64,000 nt of DNA from Sphagnum compactum (GCA_965153455.1 OZ234503.1:2294001-2358000), one strand, 5' to 3'. Shown: positions 25,418 through 36,660, numbered from the stretch's first letter. The notes: generated by a model from the letters alone, not told the origin. Numbers and translations: made by a program.

Positions 25418-26267
25418 CTAAATTAAGATCACCTTGCTCATAAAAATCAATTTATCCAAAGTTTCTAATTGTAAACAACATCTCTTAAGACTAGTAAGAA
25501 TTTCAATTGATGAAAATATTTTTTCTGTCTCAATTTTAGATCCAATTATTTCTAAAATTTGTCTAGCACAAAAACCAACTATAGGAAACATGCTCTCATG
25601 TTTTTCCCACCATTGCAGTGGACATTTGATGTCTTTAACATTCACTCGATAACACTTTAAAATTATAAGCTCTCTATTGACCAATTCCGTTGTTAGCTCA
25701 CTTGTGTTGGTTATCATCTCAAAGATATCCAAACTCATGTCCTCTTCAACCCTTTGATCAATAACACCCCTTTCATATTCAACCAATGGATGCAAATGAT
25801 AATAACATTTCAAAAGCATAGGAAATAAAGATTTTTTGTCATATTTTTCAACAATTGCCTTACCTTGTTCATGACCAATAAATGAAGACACAAGACGAAA
25901 AATTGTAAACCTAGGGTCCAACATTAGAGAAAGTATATCATGGGCCTTTCTTTCCTCATATTTTTTTAAGAAGGACCAAAAAAAAATCCAAAACCTTAAT
26001 AACTTCCTTCTTTATGTTAAAGGCCAAACATGACAACTCATAAATAACATTTCCATCTTCTTCCATTGAGTTGTCAAAGGTTATAAAATCAATTTCATCC
26101 CTATATTTTAAACACATGGATATGGTAGAATTTAATGCATCACTTAACAACCAATGACCCCTAGATTGGTTCAAAATACAAGCAGACACAACAGGGCCAA
26201 GAAAATCAACAATGATGCAACAAATGTGCCATGTCAAAGGACGTGTTACTCTTGCATTCATTCTCAC
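25418..26267 (-). pseudogene. hAT transposase, C-terminal part with dimerisation domain (broken)
   Basis: Two open pieces (25956-26267 and 25418-25924, minus strand) are in different frames. The downstream piece carries MLDPRFTIFRLVSSF, then CPLQWWEKHESMFPIVGFCA, then SKIETEKIFSSIEILTSLKR. This is the order of the hAT C-terminal dimerisation region, where a P-x-x-WW block precedes the conserved S-x-x-x-ER-x-FS type segment. The upstream piece resembles the region before it, with GPVVSACILNQSRGHWLLSD. A frameshift separates the pieces. Identification is by motif; family membership is well supported by the TIR and 8-bp duplication around it. Confidence 0.85.
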
Positions 26268-26535
26268 AAAATTTTGCCTACTTTAACATAATATAATTGT
26301 TTTTTTAAATTGCAAAACTTCTTTAAAAAGGATAATTTTGCTCACAAATTTCGAATAGCAAAAGGAAATGTTAGATTATGCACAATGGTAGTTGAAAAAT
26401 GTGAAAAAAATGTTATGCAAAGTAAAAATTGACAAAAACTATGCACATAAAGTTTTAAAAACTAAAAATTTAACTTGTCTTCATTGGAGTATTCAATTTT
26501 TGAGGGGGAAGACCTGAATTTACACATGTCTTTTC

Positions 26536-27020
26536 TCATTCTTGCTTACCCTTTTCAATTTGTTTTGGCCAAGTTATGCACTTTTGTAAATCTCTTTGGA
26601 CAAACTTGATTGACACATATTGTAAGTCTTTACAAACTTTTTCCTTTGTTGTAGCATATTGGCAAGCTTTGGAAAATGCACGCCCAAAACAAATGCCTTG
26701 AAAACTTTCCTCCAAACCCAACATGTCACAACTTATAATTGATTTTAAAGTTGTAGTCATAGTGTTTAAATTAGATCCCTCATCTTTGACATAATCAATA
26801 ATTTTTCTCCTCAATGCATAACTATCCAACAATTTTGTTAACTTTTAAACCAAAGTTTGTCTAGTATTGTCTGTTGGCTCAAAAAGACCAAGGGTAATGT
26901 GTTTTGGTTGCCATTCATCTCCTAAAAAATTAATCATTAATGCAAAAATGTCATGTCCAGCTTTTGACATCCACATATCAAAGTGTGCAATTATAGAATG
27001 ACATTCTACTAAAGTTGGTA
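26536..27020 (-). pseudogene. hAT transposase, central catalytic part (broken)
   Basis: Reading on the minus strand from about 27000, the frame gives IIAHFDMWMSKAGHDIFALM and EWQPKHITLGLFE, then, after a stop, IIDYVKDEGSNLNTMTTTLK and GICFGRAFSKACQYATTKEK. These match in order the hAT core: the FD-x-W block with the first catalytic Asp, the W-x-PKH-x-x-x-GLF block, then the YVKDEGSNL block with the second catalytic Asp. The expected His of the family's CFGHA-type motif reads Arg here. A stop codon near 26850 separates the two halves. Confidence 0.85.
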
Positions 27021-27184
27021 AAACATATTATTATTATTTCTCCATTAATTTAAGCATTAATTCATTAGGAAAAAAATTTCTAGAAGGAAAAACAATTATA
27101 GTACACAAATGCATACTAAATCTTTTTAACCAACTACTTTTACAAATTATAAAGGAAGATAGTTTTTGACAAATAAAAGACTTA

Positions 27185-27210
27185 CCGTAGTGCTCACCCT
27201 AAACCCCGCA
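27185..27210 (+). repeat. Left terminal inverted repeat of the nested transposon
   Basis: 26 bp, beginning CCGTAGTGCTCACCCTAAAC and ending CCCGCA, identical to the reverse complement of 30493-30518 and preceded by TA. Confidence 0.95.
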
Positions 27211-27505
27211 GCCCCAGAAAATGGAATTATTTTTTCCCTCCCGCAGGCAGTCCTCGCAGGCCAGATTAAGAGTTTTGCAATCCCGCAGCAGAAAGAAACA
27301 ATTAATTAAGGGTCCCGCCAGGGAAAATGGCAATACCACAAACAGTCAGTACACACAGTCAGTGTCCCCCTCTATATCGTTGGGCTGGCTGAACACGGTT
27401 CCATTGCACACTTATATTTTCCCAAATCTTTCCCAAAGGTCCTGAGGAACCCTTTGCAGCACTCCCTAGCTATTGCTAAGCGAGCACTCCATAAGCTGAG
27501 CTGCC

Positions 27506-30304
27506 CTACTCCTCGTCTGCCTCTGCACTGTCAGAATCCTCTGCTGATTCGCCATCCTCATCTGATGCGCCAGATGCTGCTGCCTCATCAGCAGGGTCTG
27601 CGTTCACTGCAGCTGTTCTCTTGCGGATGCTCCTCAAGCGCATGGACAATTTGTCAGCAGGCAGCTCAAAGTCCGAGTCCCACTCTGCATCTGACGACCC
27701 GCTGCTCAACTCTGACTTTGCATCGCTGTCGTTGTCGTCATCTGCCTCCTCCTCATCCTCGGCAGGCACCTCGTTTGCGTGTGCCAGCTCTGCTGCTGAC
27801 GCTCGTGGCAGTTTTGTCTGCAAGCCCAGCTGCGCGCACGCGGCTGCGGCCCGGTGCCACGTCCCCTCCTCAAAGATCTGCAAGGTGCTCGCCTTGGCGT
27901 AGCCATCCAGCACGCTGCGCTGCATTCCCTTGATGCGCTCCCAGCCAGCGTAGATCCAGTGGATGCCCTCGTCCCTCAGGCGGCCGACGGAGAGGTCCAG
28001 CTTGCAGTCCTTGGGCGCGATGCCCGACTTGACCTGCTCTGCCACGAGGCTTGCTGACCAGTTGCAGAACCGCTGGCGTACAACGTTCTTGAACGGCTTG
28101 TTGAGGACAGTATCTGCCACCTGCGCAAGAATGAATGCTTTGTCAACTCACAAATGAGTTTCTTCTTTAAACTGCATCATGGGGAGAGGAAAAAGTAATG
28201 TTACTCAGGCAAGGATTTGATTTCAATGGCTTGACCACAGCAACGCAAAGCAATCTCACAGAGCATTAAATGTTAGTGCAAAATCAGAGGACCAATGCAG
28301 TCAATTAGAGGAAAAATGCTATCCCTGTCAAGAATGGCTACCTGAGCAACCGAGGTAGTCCCTCCCGGCACAAACACGATGTGCATGTACGGGTGGTTCA
28401 GCTTCAGCCAGTCCCTGAATGGGGCGCCGCGGTGGACGCTGTAGACATCCAGCTGCAGTAGCAGCGGCTGCTCGCGGGGAGGCAGCAGGTCAGTGCGCTC
28501 CTCGCAGACGCGCACATAGGCTGGGTAGATCAGCTGCAAAGAACCAAATGCTATGAGTGACGATGATTTTGAAAAAAATGTTTGTACCAGGTATCGTCCA
28601 GAATTACTGCATCCCCAGTCAATGTTGCAGCCTGCGAAGGTATAACAAAGCTATTTAGGATATTCACCTTCTCGATCCACTCTTGCATGGACTCGAGCGT
28701 GCACCAGTGGTTCTTGGTCAAGCTGAAGACGAAGCCAGCTGCCTCAGCCTCGCTGCGCGCCTCCTTCCTAGGCAGGCTCTTCTCCCTCTGGCCGCCGTAG
28801 ATCAGCTGCAGCGCCAGCACAATCCCTGCGAGCGTTGTTGTGACGCAGGCTGTGAGGCCATGCTTGTCCTCCTTGCCGGTGACTTGCACCTGCATTCAAA
28901 GGTTGCTTGTCTCCATCGCAAGAGTTCATTAGCGCATTAACTTGCACAATTTGACCCATTTCATCTTCATGGCAGGCAAGCACGGTGAGGCTTCCCAAAA
29001 GATTAGAGCTGCACACCTGTTTCGCGTTCTTGATATCGTATGTGGTTGCCATCCCCATAGGTGTGTACCACACAAACGTTTCGTCCATGCTGAAGACGAA
29101 CTCAGGCGGAATCTTGTACAGGTAGCAGCACCATGCCATGCGCAGGTTCATCTCGTCCACCAGACGCTCATAGTCCTTTGGCAACTTCTGTGTTGCGCCT
29201 GTCGCACGCCTGCGCAGAATTCAACTATACTTAGGTCGCTTGCACAGCAGCGGGCGCTTTCAAAGAAATGGCTGTAGGCGCCCAAAGTTCTGCTTGGATA
29301 AAGAGCACATGTAGTGGCAGAGTTGTAAACAATAAGCAGCCCAAGCTCACAAGAAATTGTGCCTGTACCTGAATGTCCATCCCATCTTCTTCCTGAGGAA
29401 CCTGCGGACAGTTGGCCTGCTTAGCCCATAGCGCCCGCTGTTCTTCTTCAGCAGGTCAGGAGGGCGGGCCTCCAGGATGCCGATCATGATGTGTTGTGCG
29501 GTGACGCTGTTGATTGCATTCCCAGCTGTCCTCTGGGCACAGAGAGCTTCGTAAATCTCCTTCTCGACGTCCGGTGCCTGCAGCAGCCAAAATATTTAAT
29601 TTCACCATATTACAACCATTGGAAGTGTCTCTGGAAGCGTGCATACGTCAACGAATGCAAGCCAGACTTTCAGCTCACCTCTACGAAAAGGGTCATCTGA
29701 TTTTGGCCACCACGGGAAGAAAAGCCAGCTTTGAGCTTGTCCCGGGCCTCTTTGGTGAGGATGAATGGACCAGTTGGGCTTTCCCTCTTCTTGAACCACC
29801 CCCTCACAGTGCTTTCGTCCAGCCCCTCAAACAGCGTTCTTGGCATGGACGGCTGCCAGGATCCTCTCAATGAGGAAGGGCTTCCACCAGTTCTTCTTTC
29901 CTGCAGACACAAGCCCTTGTTAGTGTGGCTCTTCTCTGGAAGCCTGTTTTAATCTTATCAGCAGATAGGAAGCAAGAAGCTACTCTGCTCTGGAAGCCAG
30001 CTTAGATCTTGTCAGCAGATAGGAAGCAAGAAGTTAATCCTTGCCAGCAAGTGATCAGCTACACACCAAGACATGCCTACCTCGTGAGCTTGCGTCCCGT
30101 CGCTTGCTTGCCTTTCAGCTTTGCTTTGTGAACCAGTGGTGGCCTCCCAGGCTTCCTCTTAGGTGGTGCATCTGCTGCTGCTTGGGCTGCAGCCTCCTTA
30201 TCTGCAAGATCCTTCTCTCTGGCCTTCTCCGCTTGTCTCTGCCGCTGCTCCTCTGCCTCGATCTCGCTGATGCCCTTCTTGAATCCGAACTTGAAGAGTG
30301 CCAT
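27506..30304 (-). CDS. Spliced DDE transposase (pogo/Tc1-mariner-like) of the nested element
   Basis: Likely exons, transcribed right to left: 30304-30081, 29900-29679, about 29580-29370, 29213-29020, 28891-28671, 28632-28590, 28533-28344 and 28120-27506, most with GT...AG borders. The start MALFKFGFKKG (30304) is followed by an acidic/basic helix and an AT-hook-like KRKPGRPPL. Exon 2 looks helix-turn-helix-like (DESTVRGWFKKR). Catalytic candidates are FVFSMDETFVWY (first Asp), PLLLQLDVYSVHRG (second Asp) and TTSVAQVADTVLNKPFK (third Asp), the D-D-D pattern of the DDE_1 endonuclease fold. The C-terminus is a long acidic Ser/Asp/Glu tail. In exon 2 the expected protein appears to switch frame near 29830, so the copy may be inactive. 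Exon edges are by eye. Confidence 0.75.
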
Positions 30305-30492
30305 CTTACTTTGCTGTGCTAAGGCCCTCCGCGGACTCACTGATTTCCGCGCCAAGCCCTTTATTTTTGAACCCCGCACCAACTTCCCCGCAGTGGCTCG
30401 GACCCTATTATTTATTTCCCCGCAGAAGCCCTTCCCGCACCCTCTAGAAACTATTTTCCTATCCCCGCACCCTCGATGAACAATTATTTATG

Positions 30493-30518
30493 TGCGGGGT
30501 TTAGGGTGAGCACTACGG
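30493..30518 (-). repeat. Right terminal inverted repeat of the nested transposon
   Basis: 26 bp, TGCGGGGTTTAGGGTGAGCA then CTACGG, the exact reverse complement of the left end, followed by TA. Confidence 0.95.
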
Positions 30519-30647
30519 TAAATATTTCAGAAATTGTTTTTGTTGCACATTATCTTTCTTAAAAGGTTCTTTTGTAGCAAAAAAACTAGATATGGAATTA
30601 GAAGAAACATTTGGTCTCTTTTTTGGAAGGTTGTCTTTCATCTTCTC

Positions 30648-31043
30648 TCAAAGAACAATTAATTTTTCTTCAAATTTTTTTAAAATATTAGGATGATTTG
30701 AATTGACATGTTTCCTCAATGCAACTATGCCATTAGTTGTATTATATATGATTAATCCTTTCCTAGCTTGCGTTTTTGGATTTACATTCAATATTAAATT
30801 ATTGTGACAAAGAGTACAATGCATTATTTGAGGAGTTGATACATTAACTCCTTTGTTCAACACAATAAAATGCCAACATAATGCATTTCTAATATTTCTT
30901 CTCCAAAATGTTCTTTGTGCATGTAACTTCTTTAAATTTTTTTCTTTCATTTCTGGATTCCTATTTCCTTCTATTTGAAAATTGCCCATTTCTTCAAGTT
31001 TTGGCAACATTTCATCTTCTACTCTTATTTCATTCATAAACAC
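30648..31043 (-). pseudogene. hAT transposase, N-terminal BED zinc-finger part
   Basis: The minus-strand frame contains MHCTLCHNNLILNVNPKTQA and then VALRKHVNSNHPNILKKF. This gives C-x2-C followed by H-x4-H, the BED zinc-finger spacing used by hAT transposases to bind their ends. It lies upstream of the catalytic pieces in the reading direction, in the order expected. The nested DDE element separates it from the rest, and stop codons follow it near 30600. Confidence 0.8.
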
Positions 31044-31639
31044 ATCACATATATTTTCGTTTTCAAAAGACTATTCCATTATTACTTTGATTTGTGATTA
31101 AGAATTAGTTTGTTTTGTGATTAAAAATTATTGCCCTAATGAATAGGGGAAAAAACTAAACAATTTTATGATCTTATCAAAGACTAAAAATTGAAGACTA
31201 AAAACTAATATTTACAAACAATTACAAAATGCAATTTATCTTCTAAGATTTTACAAAAATAAGATATGTATATTTTTAAACTTTTTAGAATTTTTTTAGG
31301 GATTAAGTATTATAAGGTGGAAAAAATATGGGTTTTTTGGGTGAAAAACATTTATAGTTTATGTTTAAGTCTAAAAAATCTTACAAAAAAAATCAAAGCA
31401 CATCAATTAAAAATTTGTTAAATAATGAAAAGAAACAACACAAAATGAAAAAAAAATAGTATTAACAAAAAAAATAAAAAACAACAACAATGTGAAAATA
31501 ATAAAAAAACAAAGTTGCAACTAAAATAAAAATCAAAAAATGGAAAATATGCAATGGAACTTACCTTTAATGTTCAAATTGGTGTTGAAGCTTCGAGCTT
31601 TGACCTACACATGGCAAGGGTAGTGGAAGTACCATATTA

Positions 31640-32175
31640 ACCAAAAAAAATAGAGCAGCAACATGAGAGGAGCAACAATGGTAACACGAGAAGAACAATA
31701 GAGGTTAGGTTAGCAAATATCTAAAATGTGTGATGGTGCGAAAAGAGCAGCGTGAAGGGAGCAGCAATGTGAAAGGAGCAATAGGGTGAGAAAAGCAATG
31801 TGAAAAGAGCGGCAATGAGAGAAGAGTTGCAATGCGAGAAGAGCAGTGCATAGTTGTAGTGCAAGAGGAGCTACAACACGAAAGCAGTGATGAGAGAGCT
31901 ATAGCATGAGAAGAACGGTGTGAAAGGAATAGCGTGCAAGAGGTGTAATGCGAGAGGAATAATGTGAGGAACAACCATGTGGGAGGAGCAGCAATGCGAG
32001 AAGAGTAGCAACACGCAAGGAATGGCCATGTGAGAAGAGTGAAAACGTGTAAGGAGTGACAACATGAGAAAAAGCAGTGTGAGAAAAGTGATAGTGCAAG
32101 AAGAGTTGTGTGAGGAGCATCACCAAAGGAGCAACGCGAGAGGAGCAATGTGAAAGGAGTGGCATGAAGAGCTTC
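31640..32175. repeat. Low-complexity purine-rich repeats inside the hAT element
   Basis: The plus strand is an irregular array of short segments of the GAGAGGAGCAATGTGAAAGG kind (roughly 20-35 bp each), rich in GAGCA and GCAATG. The opposite strand is open in several frames (31705-32187, 31871-32065, 31899-32177), giving Ser/His/Leu-rich frames that look like by-products of the bias. A similar but more diverged array sits in the hAT-like element at 47570-47710. Confidence 0.65.
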
Positions 32176-32479
32176 ATTTTTATACACTTTCTTTATCCCT
32201 GACCCTAAACAACGCCTCCCTCTCCCTAGACAGTGGCAGTTTAGGAATCCTAAACCCTGAACTACTGAGAAGGGGATGCAAATTCTCTGAGGGAACCTGC
32301 CCAGTTCTCAAAATTAAAAATTAAAAAGAAAGAGAACCCATTCTCACAACCGATTCTTGTTCATGTGAGAACTGGAGGTCAGTTCTCTATCCAGTTCTCA
32401 CAATCAACCATGTCAACTGGTTCTCACTGTGAGAACCAGGTCGAGAACTGGGTCAGGATTCAAGAACCGGCCAACACTG

Positions 32480-32487
32480 GAGTATTC
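32480..32487. repeat. 8-bp target site duplication, right (GAGTATTC)
   Basis: Exact copy of 25003-25010, directly after the right hAT terminus ending CCAACACTG. Confidence 0.95.
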
Positions 32488-33420
32488 TAGGTTGGTGTTT
32501 CTGTTTCTTTCATGATTGGTCAGCTCCTGTGTCAAAGAATCCGCTGCCCAACACCCTGAAAAAGTGTTTTCTTTGCATTCTCAAGGCCAGCGTACCAAGA
32601 AACAGGAAAACAAACAGCAGCAGTCTCTAGACCTTGCCCAGACCTGCGGCTTCCCTAACATGAAAACCCTAAACCTCAGGATAAAAATTCAAATTAAAAA
32701 AAAGTTATGCCAATTTGTATTTTATTATACACAATAAAATCATTTTGAACTCGTAGATGTGTCCTACTCCATTATGAACTTTTTGGATGTTTTGTTTTGG
32801 AAGTACAAACTTAGTTTCCTCTTTTTTGCATTGCCCAAAAAAGCACGTACTCCTTTTTTTGTGACATTGTTCAGCTCCTTGCTGTGATCATATGACCAAA
32901 GAACAAATGTATCACATCCAAAGTACTTGAATGACCATACTAGTCTGCAAAATATGTGTAAGCAAGCAGCTTGAATTTGTAACTGAACTGTCCAAACCAA
33001 ACTAATGCAGGGTGGGTGATTGTAGTCCTAAACCTAAATCCTGTCCCTTGTGTCATAAACAACAGCAACAGGCCAGCTGCTGCTTATAGGTCTGGCTATT
33101 CACTTACACCAACTCCTTAAGGATGGTAAGGATCTGTTATTGTCAATTCACACCCACTCCATAATCAGTGTGGGTCTCAATCACATCCCTAGTTATTTCT
33201 TTTCTTTCTTCTTGTTCTTTTCCTACTTTTCATTTGATTGTGGGCCATCATTGCATACTAGTTTTATTGCCATTAAGGGCAGAAACCTGAAAAATAGTTC
33301 AGGATTTTGCATGACAACATGAATCATAATCAACTGCCTATCCATGATCAAGAAGCAGCCAGGAACACTGGTCTTTTTGTGGGATTCCTTGTCGTTGCAA
33401 TTAACATGGTGGCTTCAGTA
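32488..33420 (+). repeat. Dispersed arm-family repeat resuming after the hAT element
   Basis: Shared blocks with the giant inverted repeat are TTTCATGATTGGTCAGCTCC, then a unit with ACCAAAGAACAAATGTATCA, AACAGGCCAGCTGCTGCTTA, CACCAACTCCTTAAGGATGG, and finally ATCAAGAAGCAGCCAGGAAC with CTGGTCTTTTTGTGGG. This is a diverged single unit in the same orientation as 17800-19390. Confidence 0.7.
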
Positions 33421-36030
33421 CCGTTTTGAATTCCCGCCACGGGATTAAGTACTGGTTTTTTTCTTTTTCTCAAATTTTTGATTTGGCTGGAATTTCAAAT
33501 TTGTGATGAATTAAAAACAGATTTTGACCCCAGAAAGCAAAATTTTCCCAGTAAAATGATGTAAAATAACATAAAATTGCCTCCAAGAATCACTGGGATG
33601 AAGCACAAACCCATATTGAGTTCTTACATGTTCTAGGGTTGAGCTACTAAAGGTTGAAGCAGCCATTTTGATGCCATCTGAGTGTGTTGCAAATCTTTTC
33701 AGCCATTATTTCAGGCCCCCACATCACCAACTACTTGATCAAATGTTCTTATGTCACAGATTTCCACAGTCCGATAGTGCATGTTGATTTAGGGCTATTG
33801 GATTGAATTTCTTTGCCTTTCGAAGTATGTGTACATGAGAGAAAACATACAGGGATGCTAATGTTATTGGGGCCAATGTCAACCTCACACATTATTCCAC
33901 TGTGTAGTACCTAGCTTGATCATGATGGATTTCAAAGCTTAACATGTACATAGCATGTGAAATGTACAACAAAAGCCTCATTATGATCACACCCTTCGCC
34001 ACTAGGGCTTTTTTTGATTTTTTATGTTCTCATCAGTGGTGTTTTTCTCTCATTCTCGTATTGGAATTTTGATGAAATTTAACCAAAAAATTAGTAATTT
34101 TTTTCGAGTTTACACTAGAAAAAATAAAATTCCAAAAACGTCCCAATTTCTTTGTCCAAAAATGGAAATTTTTCGCCAGAATAAGAAAACACTGTTTCTC
34201 CAGTCACATAATTCCATAGCCAGATAGTGCATGTTGATTTGGGGGTTATTCTCACTTTCAAATGATTTTTATGCCTTGTGAAGTAAGTGTACATGACCCA
34301 GAAGGCTGGCTAGTTAATATTGAATTTTCACCTAGTTATTAATCAGGTTATTAATAACCTTCGAATTGGTTATTGATTTTTTGATAACCAATTAATAAAT
34401 TAACAAGCATTGAATTTAAAATTTTTAACAATCTACTTAGGTGAAAGTATGATTGGGTGGACACACTAAGAACAATAAAAAGAATGACTGAAAAACTAAA
34501 ATTAGCAAATAATGTTCATGGGTTCTTTCTTTTATACGTTTTCATTTAAGTATAGATTAATTTTTTTCATGTTAATCTATTGCATGTCAAAATATTTGGT
34601 CTTAAATTTTCAGTGGAATTTTTTTTTTGAGAATAGCTACAGATTTATATTCGTAATTGTAATGGCCCTTTGAGAATCATGATCCTAAACTTTAGAAATT
34701 CATAACTATATTATATTTACTCAATTAATTACCTAATAAAATATTCAAATAAAATAACATCTAAAATCATTTTGAAAATTATATCTAGAAAAAATCAAGC
34801 ATTGTTTCAAAAATGCTCCTACACAAAAACATTTTGTAAACGCAATGAATAGGAACATCACAATCTTAACTATTATTTACATCATTAAACTTTCAAAGTC
34901 TAGATAACCTAGTTAATGTAATCAGTCCAAAAAATCTCTTAAAACCCTTTCTTTTAAAGATTTAATTTATTTTTCCAAAGTTCAACAAGTCCAATAAATG
35001 ATGGATACACTAGTGTTAGGCCATCAAAAAGCAACCTGGTTACATGTATGATTTTTTCCCCTAAGAAAATTGCGCATTATGCTATCTCAGTTTCTATCTT
35101 GGTTTTTGTTTTGGAAAAAGGAAGGATCATGGTCTTAGGTTGATTTTTAAAAGCCCACTTTAGTGGACTGGTTCCATACCATACCTCTTTCTTCTGCAAC
35201 TCCATGTATGCTTACACTTGGAGACCAGTAAGTATTTGAGGCTAGAATTTGGTCAAGTGCTTGTACAAGAGGTAAAGTCTGTAGTTTCCCAAACGAGCCC
35301 AGCTTAACTTGTCACAAAATTTGGAAGGGAAAGAAGGAAGGAAGGAAGGATTCTTCCTGGGGTAATCTCAGAGTCAGATGCCTGCTTTTCTCACTATTCT
35401 CCAATGCCTGTTCTTCTCTTATATTATAACAGAAGTATGGCAATCCCATGCAGAAGAAAGCAGCAGTCATGAGAATAGAATAAGTTAATTAAAAGCACCC
35501 ATCAATTTGCACCTAATTATAAATAAATAAACTAATTAATTTAAAGCACCCATCAATTTGGAACGAAAGTATCAGGATTTTTTTTTTCCAATTTTGTGAG
35601 GTGGGTGGACTGAATCTACAAGAGGAATTAGCCAAATTTGGCTACAGGTTAGTGAGATAGAGAGATAAGTAATTTTTTTAAAGAAAGTTGCTATATTCTG
35701 GTGAATTGTTGTAATTTAATTGTCTATATATGGCGCCAAATTGAATCATAATTTTTTTGCACTTCCGCAAATTGTTGGCCTTGCAAGGAAAAGAAAAATT
35801 ATATTAAAAAAAAGGAATGCTCCAATGGGAGACTAGCCAGTGGCACCTGCCCAATCTTGTTGTCCCTCAGTCTATCCACAATATGTGTGTGTATGTTAGG
35901 GTTTGAACCCCGGATTGGCTTTCATTGAATTTTCTTCTTCTTCTTCGTCTTGGCTTGATTTTACCTTACAAATTTGCGAGTAATTACTTCAAGAAATGGG
36001 CTTTGAGCAACATGGGCCTTATGTTGCTGC
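33421..36030. other. No gene recognised; dispersed repeat fragments
   Basis: 33858-34010 is the second copy of the repeat at 17455-17630. CCGATAGTGCATGTTGATTT occurs at about 33770 and 34215, so a block of about 440 bp may be duplicated. 34310-34430 is rich in GGTTATTAAT / ATTAATAACC and resembles the element at 48117-48520. The rest is AT-rich with a GAAGG microsatellite near 35333. Confidence 0.5.
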
Positions 36031-36032
36031 AG

Positions 36033-36660
36033 CTTACCTGGAGACTTCGGCTTTGATCCTCTTGGTCTTGGTAAGGATGCCTAATTTGCCCCTAAACCCT
36101 AAAACATTTCTTGTCTGCTTCCAATGCAAGCAGGCAGAGTAAAATTTTGCATAATTGACACAGAATATTGAGCAGCTCTAATTATGTACACACATATCAT
36201 GATGTTGTTTATGGCCATAGAGTTTTCACAGAATGTAGTTCAAGACGTATTCATGCCTCCGGCACATATGCTGCTGCTGCTATTTGGTTACATGATGATT
36301 TGATGCAGCTCTGGATCGATACACATGAATTTTTTTTCTTATACTGATGATGCTCGGGCATGTGACTCAATGCTGTAGGATCTGCGCCTGAGTTGCTCAA
36401 ATGGTTTGTGCAATCTGAGATCGTACACTGCTGATGAACCATGCTTGGAGCGGCTGGTATCTTCATTCCTGAGGTCCTCACAAAGGCTGGAATTCTCAAT
36501 ACCCCATCATGGTTCACTGCAGGAGAGGCTACATACTTCACAGTTTCTACAACAGTGTTTGTGGTGGAGATTATTCTCTTTGCATGGGCAGAGGGAAGGA
36601 GATGGGATTATATCCCATCCACACACAATGAAACTGGACATCTGTTTTACACCATGAATG
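36033..36660 (+). pseudogene. LHCA2-like photosystem I antenna gene fragment, broken
   Basis: Two exons with consensus borders encode the first half of a chlorophyll a/b-binding protein. 36033-36070 reads LPGDFGFDPLGL; the donor GTAAGG is at 36071; the acceptor ends at 36378; the next exon reads SAPELLKWFVQSEIVHC, then [32 protein letters not shown] and AEGRRWDYI. This is the order and wording of LHCA2, which binds pigments in the PSI antenna of the thylakoid. Two adjacent stop codons (TGA at 36432 and 36435) replace the Arg-Trp of the first transmembrane helix, including the Arg of the E-x-x-H-x-R pigment-binding pair. The frame is lost after about 36610, and no N-terminal transit peptide or third helix is seen. 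It is a pseudogene or gene fragment. Confidence 0.85.

Larger units (their letters stand above)
27185..30518 (-). mobile_element. Nested GC-rich DDE transposon with perfect 26-bp TIRs and TA duplication
   Basis: The ends 27185-27210 and 30493-30518 are perfect 26-bp inverted repeats beginning CCGTAGTGCTCACCC. TA flanks both sides (27183-27184 and 30519-30520); the identity extends one further base, so TTA/TAA is also possible. The element is 3,334 bp and visibly GC-richer than the AT-rich hAT DNA around it. It carries one multi-exon transposase gene on the minus strand. CCCCGCA-type motifs repeat in both sub-terminal regions. TA duplication plus the catalytic motifs point to the IS630/Tc1/mariner/pogo superfamily. 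It interrupts the hAT transposase between its BED finger and catalytic core, so it arrived later. Confidence 0.93.
25011..32479 (-). mobile_element. hAT DNA transposon, 7.5 kb, carrying a nested second transposon
   Basis: The left end reads CAGTGTTGGGCGGTTCTCAC and the right end, read inward, CAGTGTTGGCCGGTTCTTGA, giving 15 matching positions out of 16 before divergence. Exact GAGTATTC copies flank it. Both sub-terminal regions are packed with the GGTTCTCA / TGAGAACC motif in both orientations (25030-25240 and 32280-32470), typical of hAT transposase binding zones. The transposase reads on the minus strand in broken pieces. Removing the inserted 3.3-kb element leaves about 4.1 kb. The transposase is interrupted by stops and by the insertion, so the element is not autonomous now. 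Confidence 0.93.

Noticed and set aside
27454-28157. Plus-strand frames over the acidic exon of the nested transposase.
   Set aside because: They are antisense shadows of a GC-rich coding exon; the minus strand carries the recognisable transposase.
31705-32187. 160-residue Ser/His/Cys-rich minus-strand frame.
   Set aside because: All three minus frames are open here because of the low-complexity purine-rich repeat; there is no domain or splice context.
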